13,620 bases of DNA. Origin: DATDYW01 sp044375695. GTDB taxonomy: Bacteria; Patescibacteriota; Minisyncoccia; Phycocordibacterales; JAACPR01. The notes beneath the pieces were generated by a model. It was given only the letters and a program-made list of their open reading frames with translations, had not been told where the DNA came from and did no database searches. Positions 1-5,555 of the stretch are shown here, piece by piece; within the stretch, counting starts at the first letter, position 1; each line of letters begins with the position of its first letter. The position numbers and the translations under genes were made by a program. The stretch is from NCBI GenBank assembly GCA_044375695.1, contig JBILMG010000023.1:1-13620 (forward strand), in the 5' to 3' direction.

Positions 1-332
1 AAGATCGTCGTCGAGCCGCAGTCCGCGATGCTCTTGTGGGCGTAGCCCGAGTAGTAGCGCTCCATGAAGCGAGCCGCCCGAGACCTAGCTTGGCCGCTGA
101 TTTTCTCGAGCCAGCGGATGGCGCGGTTCAGGTTGCGGCGCCGCCAGGTTCGGTTCATTTCGGCGGCAATCTCCGCCACGTGCACGCGCGGGTGGCGCGA
201 ATCGCGGGAGAAGAGCGCCGCGAGCATAGCCGAATCTTCGGGCGACAGGCGAACGTTGAACTCGCGCTCGAGCGCCGCCAGGGTAACGATGTCGACGCCG
301 TTCGATTGCGGCGTCCATATTGGGTTATTCAT
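1..332 (-). CDS. thyX: FAD-dependent thymidylate synthase ThyX, N-terminal part
   Basis: The reading frame opens with ATG at 332 and runs without a stop off the left edge, giving 110 residues. ThyX makes dTMP from dUMP using methylene-tetrahydrofolate and FAD/NADPH in the cytoplasm. Visible support is a helical N-terminal part with 'SPEDSAMLAALFSRDSR' (about 30-46) and the segment 'RYYSGYAHKSIADCGSTTI' (92-110), which resembles the G-H-x-S region of ThyX proteins as found in Patescibacteria. The catalytic C-terminal half lies outside the window, so length and active site cannot be checked. It diverges from the dCTP-deaminase-like gene across a 131-bp region. The ThyX call is from remembered family pattern, not a search. 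The fit with dcd, folD and nrdAB nearby strengthens it. Confidence 0.75.
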   Translation of the reverse strand, partial: MNNPIWTPQSNGVDIVTLAALEREFNVRLSPEDSAMLAALFSRDSRHPRVHVAEIAAEMNRTWRRRNLNRAIRWLEKISGQARSRAARFMERYYSGYAHKSIADCGSTTI

Positions 333-463
333 TTTGTGTAGGTCCTTCGGTTGAGGGTTCCCGCACACCCTACCCCACCCGCGCGATGCGGCAAGGCGTG
401 AATCGGCGACACGTCTCGGGCACGTGCGTCAACGGCTCGGTACGCGGTACCATTGCGGAACAT
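333..463. promoter_or_regulatory. divergent promoter region between thyX and dcd
   Basis: This 131-bp region lies between two divergent starts and must carry both promoters. On the minus strand a -10-like TAGGGT (367-372) preceded by GGGG would give thyX a leader of about 28 nt. It sits within a run of four G-tracts (complement of 360-380) that fits a G-quadruplex pattern. On the plus strand TACCAT (448-453), preceded by GG, would place the dcd transcript start within a few bases of its ATG at 464. It overlaps a small inverted repeat, GGTAC-GCG-GTACC (439-451). No good -35 is visible for either, so both assignments are weak. Confidence 0.35.
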
Positions 464-1174
464 ATGGCGCTTTCAGACAAACGGATCCAGGAGGAGATGG
501 CGAAGGGAGACATCGTTATCTCCCCTTTCTCGCGCGAGAACCTCGCCACTTCGAGCTACGACCTCACCCTCGGGGAGTGGTACTTCCGCGAGCGCGCCCC
601 GGCCCGCTACCACCACAAGATTTACAATATCTGGAACAAGGATCACATCGACCACGTGTGGGGCACCGACCAGGAAGCCATTCGCGCCGAACCGGCCCGC
701 GAGGTCTTCAAGAAGTTCGATTTCGAGTGGCAGGGTATCTCGCCTGACGACAAGGTCATCCTGCTCGCCCCCGGCGAAACCATCCTGGCCCACACCAACG
801 AATTCATCGGCGGCAGAAACCACATCACCACCATGATGAAGGCACGCTCGTCCCTGGGTCGCTCGTTCATCGAGGTCTGCAAGTGCGCCGGCTGGGGCGA
901 CGTAGGCTACATCAACCGCTGGACTATGGAGATCACCAACAACTCTTCTCACTACTCGATTCCTCTGGTGGTCGGCCGCCGCATCGCGCAGCTCATCTTT
1001 TTTGAAACCGGCCCTATCGAAGGCGCCGACTACACAGCCAAAGGCAAGTACAACCCGGCCGGCACCCTAGCCGACCTCAAGAAGGCTTGGCACCCGGGCA
1101 TGATGCTCCCCCGCCTCGATCTCGACCGCGACGCCAAGAAGGCCTCGCCCGTAAAAAAGAAAAGCCGCCGTTAG
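464..1174 (+). CDS. dcd: dCTP deaminase / dUTPase-family protein
   Basis: This 236-aa cytoplasmic enzyme of the trimeric dCTP deaminase/dUTPase fold is expected to deaminate dCTP to dUTP, which on hydrolysis gives dUMP for ThyX. Motifs: 'SSYDLTLG' (30-37), 'ARSSLGR' (127-133, the R-S-S-x-G-R signature), 'AGWGDVGYINRWTMEITN' (142-159) holding the conserved Glu156, and 'GRRIAQLIFF' (171-180) followed by 'GKYN' (194-197). At 236 aa it is longer than the usual ~190 because of an insertion around residues 45-95 and a basic C-terminal tail. The frame is open back to 320, but ATG 464 is chosen because the family homology (MALSDKRIQEEM) begins there and thyX occupies the start of the longer frame. 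No clear Shine-Dalgarno site. A dUTPase or bifunctional activity cannot be excluded. Confidence 0.85.
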   Translation: MALSDKRIQEEMAKGDIVISPFSRENLATSSYDLTLGEWYFRERAPARYHHKIYNIWNKDHIDHVWGTDQEAIRAEPAREVFKKFDFEWQGISPDDKVILLAPGETILAHTNEFIGGRNHITTMMKARSSLGRSFIEVCKCAGWGDVGYINRWTMEITNNSSHYSIPLVVGRRIAQLIFFETGPIEGADYTAKGKYNPAGTLADLKKAWHPGMMLPRLDLDRDAKKASPVKKKSRR

Positions 1175-1620
1175 GCGACTCGGACACCGGCTGAGGCTAG
1201 CGCTCCCGGAAGCCGCGCGAGCAGCTCCCGGAGCGCCTCTCCCGAATCTTCTGGCAGGGCAATTGGGTCCGGCATCTTTCGGCACGCGAGGTAGTCTCGC
1301 GTAATGCCGGAGACCGCCGAAAGGTTGCGACTGAACAGGACGACCGGAATCGAGCAGTCAGCCGCTTGGCGCAGCTCCATGCCGACGCCGGTGGAACCCT
1401 TATCCAGAATGGCAACTACCACGTCAGACTCGGCGACGCGCGCCATGTCGAAGAGGTAGATGTTCTTCCCCTCTCGCTGGCCCTCGGGAAGGTCCGAGAA
1501 AAATCGCACGACCTCGTGTCCGGATGAGACGAGGGCCGAGGCCACAACGTTTCGGAACGAGAATTCGGGATCAGATCCGTGAATGGCGCAGGCAAGGTAA
1601 ATTTTCAATTTGGTGCTCAT
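1171..1620 (-). CDS. nucleoside 2-deoxyribosyltransferase-like protein
   Basis: This 149-aa protein has the Rossmann-like pattern of the nucleoside 2-deoxyribosyltransferase superfamily (Nuc_deoxyrib_tr). It opens with 'KIYLACAI' (6-13), has 'GHEVV' near 34-38, then 'ARVAESDVVVAILD' (60-73) and 'GSTGVGMELRQA' (75-86), where Glu82 sits at the usual place of the catalytic nucleophile, followed by 'IPVVLFSR' (91-98). Classical members exchange bases on deoxynucleosides; relatives hydrolyse dNMPs or have unknown roles, so the exact substrate is not assigned. It may salvage deoxynucleotides, which suits the neighbouring thyX and dcd. Its TAA stop overlaps the TAG of the convergent dcd gene. A predicted promoter places the transcript start only about 3 nt before ATG, so the mRNA may be nearly leaderless. 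Confidence 0.7.
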   Translation of the reverse strand: MSTKLKIYLACAIHGSDPEFSFRNVVASALVSSGHEVVRFFSDLPEGQREGKNIYLFDMARVAESDVVVAILDKGSTGVGMELRQAADCSIPVVLFSRNLSAVSGITRDYLACRKMPDPIALPEDSGEALRELLARLPGALASAGVRVA

Positions 1621-1629
1621 ACGCGGCGG

Positions 1630-1659
1630 ACGCTACCCCGCCTCGCGAGGCTCGGTCAA
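1630..1659 (-). promoter_or_regulatory. promoter of the deoxyribosyltransferase-like gene
   Basis: On the minus strand a -35 TTGACC (complement of 1654-1659) is followed after 18 nt by TAGCGT (1630-1635), preceded by GGGG. The spacing and -35 match the secE promoter, which has TTGACC, 18 nt and GGGG before its -10. The -10 itself matches consensus only at T1, A2 and T6. The site lies just after the terminator of the upstream gene, as expected for a new transcript. The predicted start is about 3 nt from the ATG at 1620. Confidence 0.5.
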
Positions 1660-1673
1660 ACCGACGATGCCTG

Positions 1674-1707
1674 AAATAAAGAAGCCGCCTCATGACGAGG
1701 CGGCTTC
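1674..1707 (-). terminator. intrinsic terminator of the 182-aa gene
   Basis: The hairpin has 11-bp arms, GAAGCCGCCTC (1681-1691) and GAGGCGGCTTC (1697-1707), with a 5-nt loop. On the minus strand it is followed by TTTATTT (1674-1680). It lies 17 bp past the stop of the 182-aa gene. There is no T-tract on the plus side. Confidence 0.85.
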
Positions 1708-1724
1708 GGTTCGAATGAGCCGAA

Positions 1725-2273
1725 TCAGGCTCCAGACCACTTCTGGCGAACCAGGTGGTCAACAGCCTCAACGACGGTCCGGAAATCGTCGCAGAGGGCG
1801 ACAACCTGACTTTCTCCAAGGCCGAGGGCTCGAGCTTTTTTCTCTGGCTCGACCTGGTGAGCCGGCTTACCGTAAACGACGAGCACGTCGTACGGCTCCG
1901 GTGCCCTCTTGGCTCCGAGTACGATTTCGGCGACCTTGTCGAAGTCAATCTGGCCGAACTTGTTCGGCAGGGCGACAACCAGGGCGATTGCCCGAAGGCT
2001 CTCGTCGGGGCGAAGCTCTTGGCGCAACGCCCGGACTGCTCTCTTCACGAGACGCGCGTTTTGCCGCAGGTTTGCCCCTTGGCTGTCCCGGGGGGCGACC
2101 AGACGCACGTCTGCGAAGACGTGAGCCACGATCGGCGCTCCCTCGCGCCACTCGACGCGATGCGACGAGAAGGCTTGGCTGTTCTCGGGAAGCCGGACCG
2201 TCTGGCCGTGAGACTCGAGCTCCTGACGAAGTTGCGCGTAGTATTTACTCCGAATTTTAAGGGTGTGCTTCAT
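1725..2273 (-). CDS. hypothetical protein, 182 aa
   Basis: I do not recognise a family. The product is a soluble-looking, basic, 182-aa protein with no signal peptide, membrane segment or recognisable catalytic motif and a single cysteine near the C-terminus. It begins 'MKHTLKIRSKYYAQLRQELESHG', is mostly alpha/beta in pattern, and has two hydrophobic strand-like segments, 'LRAIALVVALP' (about 93-103) and 'YDVLVVYG' (about 128-135), followed by a charged helix and 'ESQVVALCDDFRTVVEAVDHLV'. It is a monocistronic unit with its own near-consensus promoter and terminator. The promoter is placed so close to the ATG that no ribosome-binding site can exist in the transcript. Codon use and GC content resemble its neighbours, so the frame is very likely real. 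Confidence 0.75.
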   Translation of the reverse strand: MKHTLKIRSKYYAQLRQELESHGQTVRLPENSQAFSSHRVEWREGAPIVAHVFADVRLVAPRDSQGANLRQNARLVKRAVRALRQELRPDESLRAIALVVALPNKFGQIDFDKVAEIVLGAKRAPEPYDVLVVYGKPAHQVEPEKKARALGLGESQVVALCDDFRTVVEAVDHLVRQKWSGA

Positions 2274-2280
2274 GAATTAA

Positions 2281-2309
2281 ATTATATAACTTTATATTGT
2301 ATTAGTCAA
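2281..2309 (-). promoter_or_regulatory. near-consensus sigma-70-type promoter, leaderless start
   Basis: On the minus strand TTGACT (complement of 2304-2309) is followed after exactly 17 nt by TATAAT (2281-2286). Only 7 nt (2274-2280) separate the -10 from the ATG at 2273, so transcription should start at or within a base or two of the start codon. The surrounding 35 bp are strongly AT-rich in an otherwise GC-rich window. This is the best promoter in the window. Confidence 0.9.
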
Positions 2310-2334
2310 CAACAACCAGGAGCGCGCGCCCTTG

Positions 2335-2380
2335 CCCGCCAAAGAGAAAACCCGCCAGGGCGGGTTTTCTCTTTGGCGGG
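2335..2380 (-). terminator. palindromic terminator after rplK
   Basis: A perfect inverted repeat has 22-nt arms (2335-2356 and 2359-2380) around a 2-nt centre. The inner part is a GC hairpin (CCCGCC/GGCGGG) with an A-rich tract on one side and TTTTCTCTTT on the other, so it can terminate in both directions. It lies about 12 bp past the rplK stop and should end the secE-nusG-rplK transcript before the next promoter. Confidence 0.88.
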
Positions 2381-2392
2381 CGTCTGAGCTTT

Positions 2393-2818
2393 TTAGCCCT
2401 TCACCTCTACGCCCATGGAGCGGCAGGTGCCCTCGATGGTGCGCATGGCGGCTTCGACGGAAGCGGCCTGGAGGTCGACGGCCTTCTTCTCGGCGATCTC
2501 GCGAATCTTGGCCTTGGTGATGGAACCAGCCTTGGTGGTCAGGTTCTTGCCAGAGCCCTTCTCGAGGCCGGCGAGCTTGAGGACGAGGCGGGAGGCCGGC
2601 GGGGTCTTGTACTTGACCTCGTAGGTGCGGTCCTCGAAGACGGTGATGACCACCGGCACGATGTCGCCCATCTTGTCCTTGGTCTCATCGTTGAATTTCT
2701 TGGTGAATTCACCGATGTTGATACCGGCCTGACCGAGCGCCGGACCAATAGGAGGCGCAGGGGTCGCCTTCCCTGCCGGGATCTGGAGTTTTACGAGCTT
2801 GGTGATTTTCTTGGCCAT
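2393..2818 (-). CDS. rplK: 50S ribosomal protein L11
   Basis: This 141-aa protein is full length for L11, a component of the GTPase-associated centre of the large ribosomal subunit that binds the L11 region of 23S rRNA. The N-terminal domain starts 'MAKKITKLVKLQIPAGKATPAPPIGPALGQ' and continues 'GINIGEFTKKFN'; the C-terminal rRNA-binding domain carries 'KTPPASRLVLKLAG', 'GSGKN' and the end 'GTCRSMGVEVKG', all typical. It follows nusG as in most bacteria but after an unusually long 200-bp gap holding a 90-nt hairpin and a possible promoter. rplA, which normally follows, is absent here. No Shine-Dalgarno sequence precedes the ATG. Confidence 0.97.
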   Translation of the reverse strand: MAKKITKLVKLQIPAGKATPAPPIGPALGQAGINIGEFTKKFNDETKDKMGDIVPVVITVFEDRTYEVKYKTPPASRLVLKLAGLEKGSGKNLTTKAGSITKAKIREIAEKKAVDLQAASVEAAMRTIEGTCRSMGVEVKG

Positions 2819-2836
2819 AAAAGTTTGTGCCGGCGA

Positions 2837-2865
2837 ACCTTACCTAAATACTTCCGTTAAATCAA
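2837..2865 (-). promoter_or_regulatory. possible internal promoter for rplK
   Basis: On the minus strand TTGATT (complement of 2860-2865) is followed after 17 nt by TAAGGT (2837-2842), preceded by GG. The leader would be about 12 nt. The -10 is poor, but the position in a long gap inside the operon and the GGTA start shared with other predicted promoters make it plausible. Confidence 0.4.
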
Positions 2866-2902
2866 CCCCGTCCCTCAATCCTCCTCGGGCCACCGCACGC
2901 TC

Positions 2903-2992
2903 GCCAGATTCGGGCGAAACGGACCTTCGGCCGCCCGACGACGTACCAATGTACGGCGAGGGCGAGCGAAGTCCGTTGCGGCTGAATCTGGC
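2903..2992. repeat. 90-nt imperfect hairpin element, copy A
   Basis: The element lies between nusG and rplK. The outer arms are GCCAGATTC (2903-2911) and GAATCTGGC (2984-2992), a perfect 9-bp stem. The middle arms are AACGGACCTTCG (2918-2929) and CGAAGTCCGTT (2967-2977), pairing with a one-base bulge. The inner 37 nt contain GTAC-CAAT-GTAC and GAGGGCGAG. It has no T-tract on either strand, so it is not an ordinary terminator. A homologous copy with the same arm lengths lies at 8986-9076. Function unknown; it could be a structured RNA leader, an RNase-processing site or a dispersed palindromic repeat. Confidence 0.75.
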
Positions 2993-3018
2993 AGCTCCAC
3001 GGACGACGCGCGCTGGTA

Positions 3019-3564
3019 CTAAACCTTTTTAACCTGCAGGTAATCCAATTCGATAGGTGTTTCGCGACCGAACATAGAGACGAGTACCCGAAGTTTTCCA
3101 CGCTCGGCGTCAACCTTCTCGACCTTACCCTCGAGCTCCTTGAACGGGCCGTCCATGACGATGACCGGATCGCCCTCCTCGACATCGATGGTGTGCTCGG
3201 GGCCGCGGCCGGTCGCGCGGGCAAAGATCGCCTCGACCTCGGCCTTGGCGAGCGGCACCGGCACGACGCCAGAACCGACGAAGCCGGTCACGCGCGGGGT
3301 GTTGCGCACGACGTACCAGGAATCATCCGTCACGATCATATCCACGAGCACGTAGCCCGGGTACACCTTCTCCTCGGCCTCGATGCGCTTCTGGCCCTTA
3401 ATCTTCACCTTTTTCTCCTTGGGGACGATGACGCTGAAGATTTTGTCCTCCATGCCCAAAGACTCGATGCGCTGCTGGAGGTTGCGCGCCACCGCGTCCT
3501 CGTAGCCCGCGTACGTGTGCACCGCGTACCAGTTTCGCTCGCCTGTTCCCTGCTGCTTAGCCAT
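3019..3564 (-). CDS. nusG: transcription termination/antitermination factor NusG
   Basis: This 181-aa protein has the normal NusG length. The N-terminal NGN domain, which binds RNA polymerase, begins 'NWYAVHTYAGYEDAVARNLQQRI' (11-33) and includes 'VYPGYVLVDM' (67-76) and 'VRNTPRVTGFVG' (86-97). The C-terminal KOW domain covers about 126-181, with 'GDPVIVMDGPFKELEGKV' (131-148), and in other bacteria contacts ribosomal S10 or Rho. It begins 17 bp after secE, with which it is surely co-transcribed. The ATG at 3564 is not preceded by a Shine-Dalgarno site, so translation may be coupled to secE or initiate independently of it. Confidence 0.97.
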   Translation of the reverse strand: MAKQQGTGERNWYAVHTYAGYEDAVARNLQQRIESLGMEDKIFSVIVPKEKKVKIKGQKRIEAEEKVYPGYVLVDMIVTDDSWYVVRNTPRVTGFVGSGVVPVPLAKAEVEAIFARATGRGPEHTIDVEEGDPVIVMDGPFKELEGKVEKVDAERGKLRVLVSMFGRETPIELDYLQVKKV

Positions 3565-3581
3565 AGTTTTTGTGGTGAGTC

Positions 3582-3758
3582 TTAGCCGTTAACCGAGCGC
3601 TGGACGAGCCAGGAGAAACCGCGGTCGAGGACGCCGAGGTAGAGGGCGACGAGAGCGGAGACGGCGAGCACGAGGATGGTGAGGCCAATCACCTCGCGAC
3701 GGGAAGGCCAGCTGATGCGGGAAACTTCGGCGAACGACTCGCGGACGAACTGGATCAT
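3582..3758 (-). CDS. secE: preprotein translocase subunit SecE
   Basis: This 58-aa single-spanning membrane protein is the small stabilising subunit of the SecYEG channel. The amphipathic N-terminal helix 'FVRESFAEVSRISWPSRREV' (about 4-23) carries the W-P-(S/T)-R signature of bacterial SecE, followed by one membrane segment (about 24-44). The frame is open to 3839, but ATG 3758 is chosen because homology starts there and the upstream part coincides with a good promoter. It is the first gene of the secE-nusG-rplK operon. No Shine-Dalgarno site is visible. Confidence 0.92.
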   Translation of the reverse strand: MIQFVRESFAEVSRISWPSRREVIGLTILVLAVSALVALYLGVLDRGFSWLVQRSVNG

Positions 3759-3809
3759 GGCGGCAGAAGTCAGGCTAGTAAAAAATGCCCTCGCGGGCGG
3801 ACGCCTCAC

Positions 3810-3839
3810 ATAGTACCCCACGATTGGGCATTCGGTCAA
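3810..3839 (-). promoter_or_regulatory. promoter of the secE-nusG-rplK operon
   Basis: On the minus strand TTGACC (complement of 3834-3839) and TACTAT (3810-3815) are separated by 18 nt, with GGGG before the -10. The leader of about 45 nt contains a short hairpin GCCC-GCGA-GGGC followed by ATTTTTT, a possible weak attenuator. Confidence 0.72.
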
Positions 3840-3850
3840 ACGAGCTTGAA

Positions 3851-3883
3851 AACAAAAGGGCCGCGACCTTTCGGTCGCGGCCC
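3851..3883 (-). terminator. intrinsic terminator of the cysteine-rich gene
   Basis: The hairpin GGGCCGCGACC (3858-3868), loop TTTC, GGTCGCGGCCC (3873-3883) has an 11-bp perfect stem. On the minus strand it is followed by TTTTGTT. It lies 20 bp past the stop of the cysteine-rich gene. The same 34-nt sequence (3854-3887) recurs exactly at 5508-5541. Confidence 0.87.
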
Positions 3884-3903
3884 TCCCGAAACCCGACGGC
3901 TAC

Positions 3904-5433
3904 CTAGATCGGGTTGCCCTCCGGGTCGCGCATTTGCGGGACGTAGCAGTCTGCCGCGCAGGTGTCGGCGTCCTCGCCAATCTGCGCGTGGCAGTAGTCG
4001 TCGCCGCAGAAGCTGGCGCAATCGGCCGGGCAGTTTTCGACGGTTTCCCCGAAAAAATCATCGCAGCCGCCGTTACCACACCCCTCAGAACAGTCTTGTG
4101 GGCAGTTTTCAATGTCTTCCCCTTGGCTTTGGGAGCAGTACTTATCCCCACAACTACCAGAGCAGTCAAGAATGCATGTTTCACTGGTCTCTCCTACTTC
4201 AAAATCGCAGGTCCCATTACCGCAATCTCCGCCGCCGCAATCTTGAGGGCAGCTCTCGCTATTTTCTCCACGATACCAACCGCAGTCGCCGTTGCCGCAC
4301 AATTCGGCGCAATCTTCGGGACAATTGTTTAAGTCTTCCCCAGTTCCGCATGACCCATCGCCACACACAGGAGCGTCAGGGCAGTCAGCTGGGCAGGTGA
4401 AGTAGGTTTCACTCAAAGCGCATACGCCATCGTTGCAGTACCCTTCGTTCGCGCCGCCTCTGTTCAGGCCGTCGCCCGGGTTGCCGCCCCCCAGGCTACC
4501 GTCGCCCGGATTACCACCGCCGAGGCTGCCATCCCCCGGGTTCACGGGCTTGCCGCCCCCGAGGCTACCGTCGCCCGGGTTCACTGGGCCGCCACCCCCC
4601 GGTTCGTTCGGGTTCATCGGATTGCCCGGATTGCCGAAGGTGGCGCAGTAGTAGTCGTTCGCGCAGTCGTTGTCCTGGCAGTCCACCAGGCGGTCGCCGT
4701 CATCGTCCTCGAAATTGCCGCAGTTCTCCCCGGTGACGGGGCCGCCATCGCACGCCGCGTCGCCCGCGCAGTCGACGTCGGCGCAGTCCGCCGCGCCGTC
4801 GCCGTCGTTGTCGCCGCCGTCGGCGCAGGCGCTCCCCCACCAGTAGGCCTCGGGGGCGCAGTCGCCGTCGGCGTCGAGTTCGGTCGCCGGGCAGCCGCAC
4901 TTCGGCTGCCACCAGTTGTACCAGTCGGTCGTGCAGCCGCAGTCCTGGTCTTCGCCGTCGACGAGTTCGTCGCAGTCGTCGTCGACGCCGTTGTCGCAGA
5001 CCTCCACCACCGCGGCGCAGCCCTGGCAGGCCTCGGCGGCGTCGCAGTCCGCGTCCGAGCAGTCGTAGGCGCCGTCGCCGTCGTTGTCGAGGCCGTCCGC
5101 GCAGTGGGCCGGCTCGGACCCGTAGCAGCCGCCGGTCCCGCCGGGGTTCGCCGCGGACTCGCTCTCGCAGACCGGGTCGCCGTGCCAGCAGTCCGGGTCC
5201 TGGCCGTCGGCGCGCTCGTCGGAGTCGTTGTCGACGCCGTCGCCGCAGGCGCGCTCGCGCGCGTCGTACCGGCAGCCGGCGGGGTCGCCCGGGTTCTGCG
5301 CCTCGCCGTCGTCGCAGGCGGCGCCGTACCAGCCGAGGGAGATCAGCGCGGGGGTCGCCGCGCGGGAGAGGCCCAGGGACACGAGGAGCGCGAGAGCGGC
5401 CGCCGCGGGCAAAGCGATTTTCTGGAGTTTCAT
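3904..5433 (-). CDS. secreted cysteine-rich repeat protein
   Basis: This 509-aa protein starts with a Sec signal peptide (about 1-26, 'KLQKIALPAAAALALLVSLGLSRA'). The N-terminal half has five 20-residue units beginning and ending in Cys (63-82, 111-130, 146-165, 203-222, 238-257) of the form C-x-D/N-G-x-D-N/D-D-x-D, like the Asp-rich metal-binding repeats of MopE-type and thrombospondin-3-like proteins; calcium binding is likely. A Gly/Pro linker follows (267-327) with tandem NPGDGSLGGG units. The C-terminal half has seven four-cysteine units (333-351, 357-375, 379-399, 404-424, 428-448, 452-472, 476-496) of the form CGNGxC...GE...CxxDC. There is no C-terminal membrane anchor. The C-terminal half is coded with visibly lower GC than the N-terminal half. 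The product is probably surface or extracellular and disulfide-rich; its partner is unknown. No Shine-Dalgarno site. Confidence 0.85.
   Translation of the reverse strand: MKLQKIALPAAAALALLVSLGLSRAATPALISLGWYGAACDDGEAQNPGDPAGCRYDARERACGDGVDNDSDERADGQDPDCWHGDPVCESESAANPGGTGGCYGSEPAHCADGLDNDGDGAYDCSDADCDAAEACQGCAAVVEVCDNGVDDDCDELVDGEDQDCGCTTDWYNWWQPKCGCPATELDADGDCAPEAYWWGSACADGGDNDGDGAADCADVDCAGDAACDGGPVTGENCGNFEDDDGDRLVDCQDNDCANDYYCATFGNPGNPMNPNEPGGGGPVNPGDGSLGGGKPVNPGDGSLGGGNPGDGSLGGGNPGDGLNRGGANEGYCNDGVCALSETYFTCPADCPDAPVCGDGSCGTGEDLNNCPEDCAELCGNGDCGWYRGENSESCPQDCGGGDCGNGTCDFEVGETSETCILDCSGSCGDKYCSQSQGEDIENCPQDCSEGCGNGGCDDFFGETVENCPADCASFCGDDYCHAQIGEDADTCAADCYVPQMRDPEGNPI
4468..4581 (-). repeat. 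coding tandem repeats (NPGDGSLGGG linker)
   Basis: Within the cysteine-rich gene the unit NPGDGSLGGG recurs at residues 285-294, 298-307, 308-317 and partly 318-322, with a three-residue KPV insertion after the first. The DNA units are near-identical 30-mers (39 with the insertion) and could vary in number by slippage or recombination. Confidence 0.85.
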
Positions 5434-5452
5434 GTTTTTGTTAGTCCGCTCA

Positions 5453-5458
5453 ATTATC
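5453..5458 (-). promoter_or_regulatory. possible -10 of the cysteine-rich gene
   Basis: On the minus strand GATAAT (complement of 5453-5458) matches the -10 consensus in five of six bases and would give a leader of about 13 nt. No -35 is seen at normal spacing; the nearest candidate, TTGATT, is about 22 nt away. Confidence 0.4.
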
Positions 5459-5505
5459 GCCCGGCCGCGAAAGGGCAGGAAATCAAACGTGTGGACAGGC
5501 TCAAT

Positions 5506-5537
5506 GGAAAAGGGCCGCGACCTTTCGGTCGCGGCCC
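5506..5537 (-). terminator. intrinsic terminator of the SIMPL gene
   Basis: The hairpin GGGCCGCGACC (5512-5522), loop TTTC, GGTCGCGGCCC (5527-5537) is followed on the minus strand by TTTTCC. It lies 18 bp past the SIMPL stop and is an exact copy of the terminator at 3854-3887. Confidence 0.85.
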
Positions 5538-5555
5538 TCCCCTAGCCCATTCTGG

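Noticed and set aside
36..354. Plus-strand open frames near the left edge
   Set aside because: They lie opposite thyX, whose product shows family motifs; their Arg/Ala-rich translations do not.
2903..2992. Copy A hairpin as an intrinsic terminator of nusG
   Set aside because: No T-tract follows on either strand, and rplK downstream should be in the same operon.
3759..3839. A 27-residue N-terminal extension of SecE
   Set aside because: It overlaps a good -35/-10 pair and SecE homology starts at Met 3758.
3846..4400. Plus-strand open frame opposite the cysteine-rich gene
   Set aside because: It starts in a terminator hairpin and its translation is Arg/Ser-rich without pattern, while the minus frame has regular Cys repeats.
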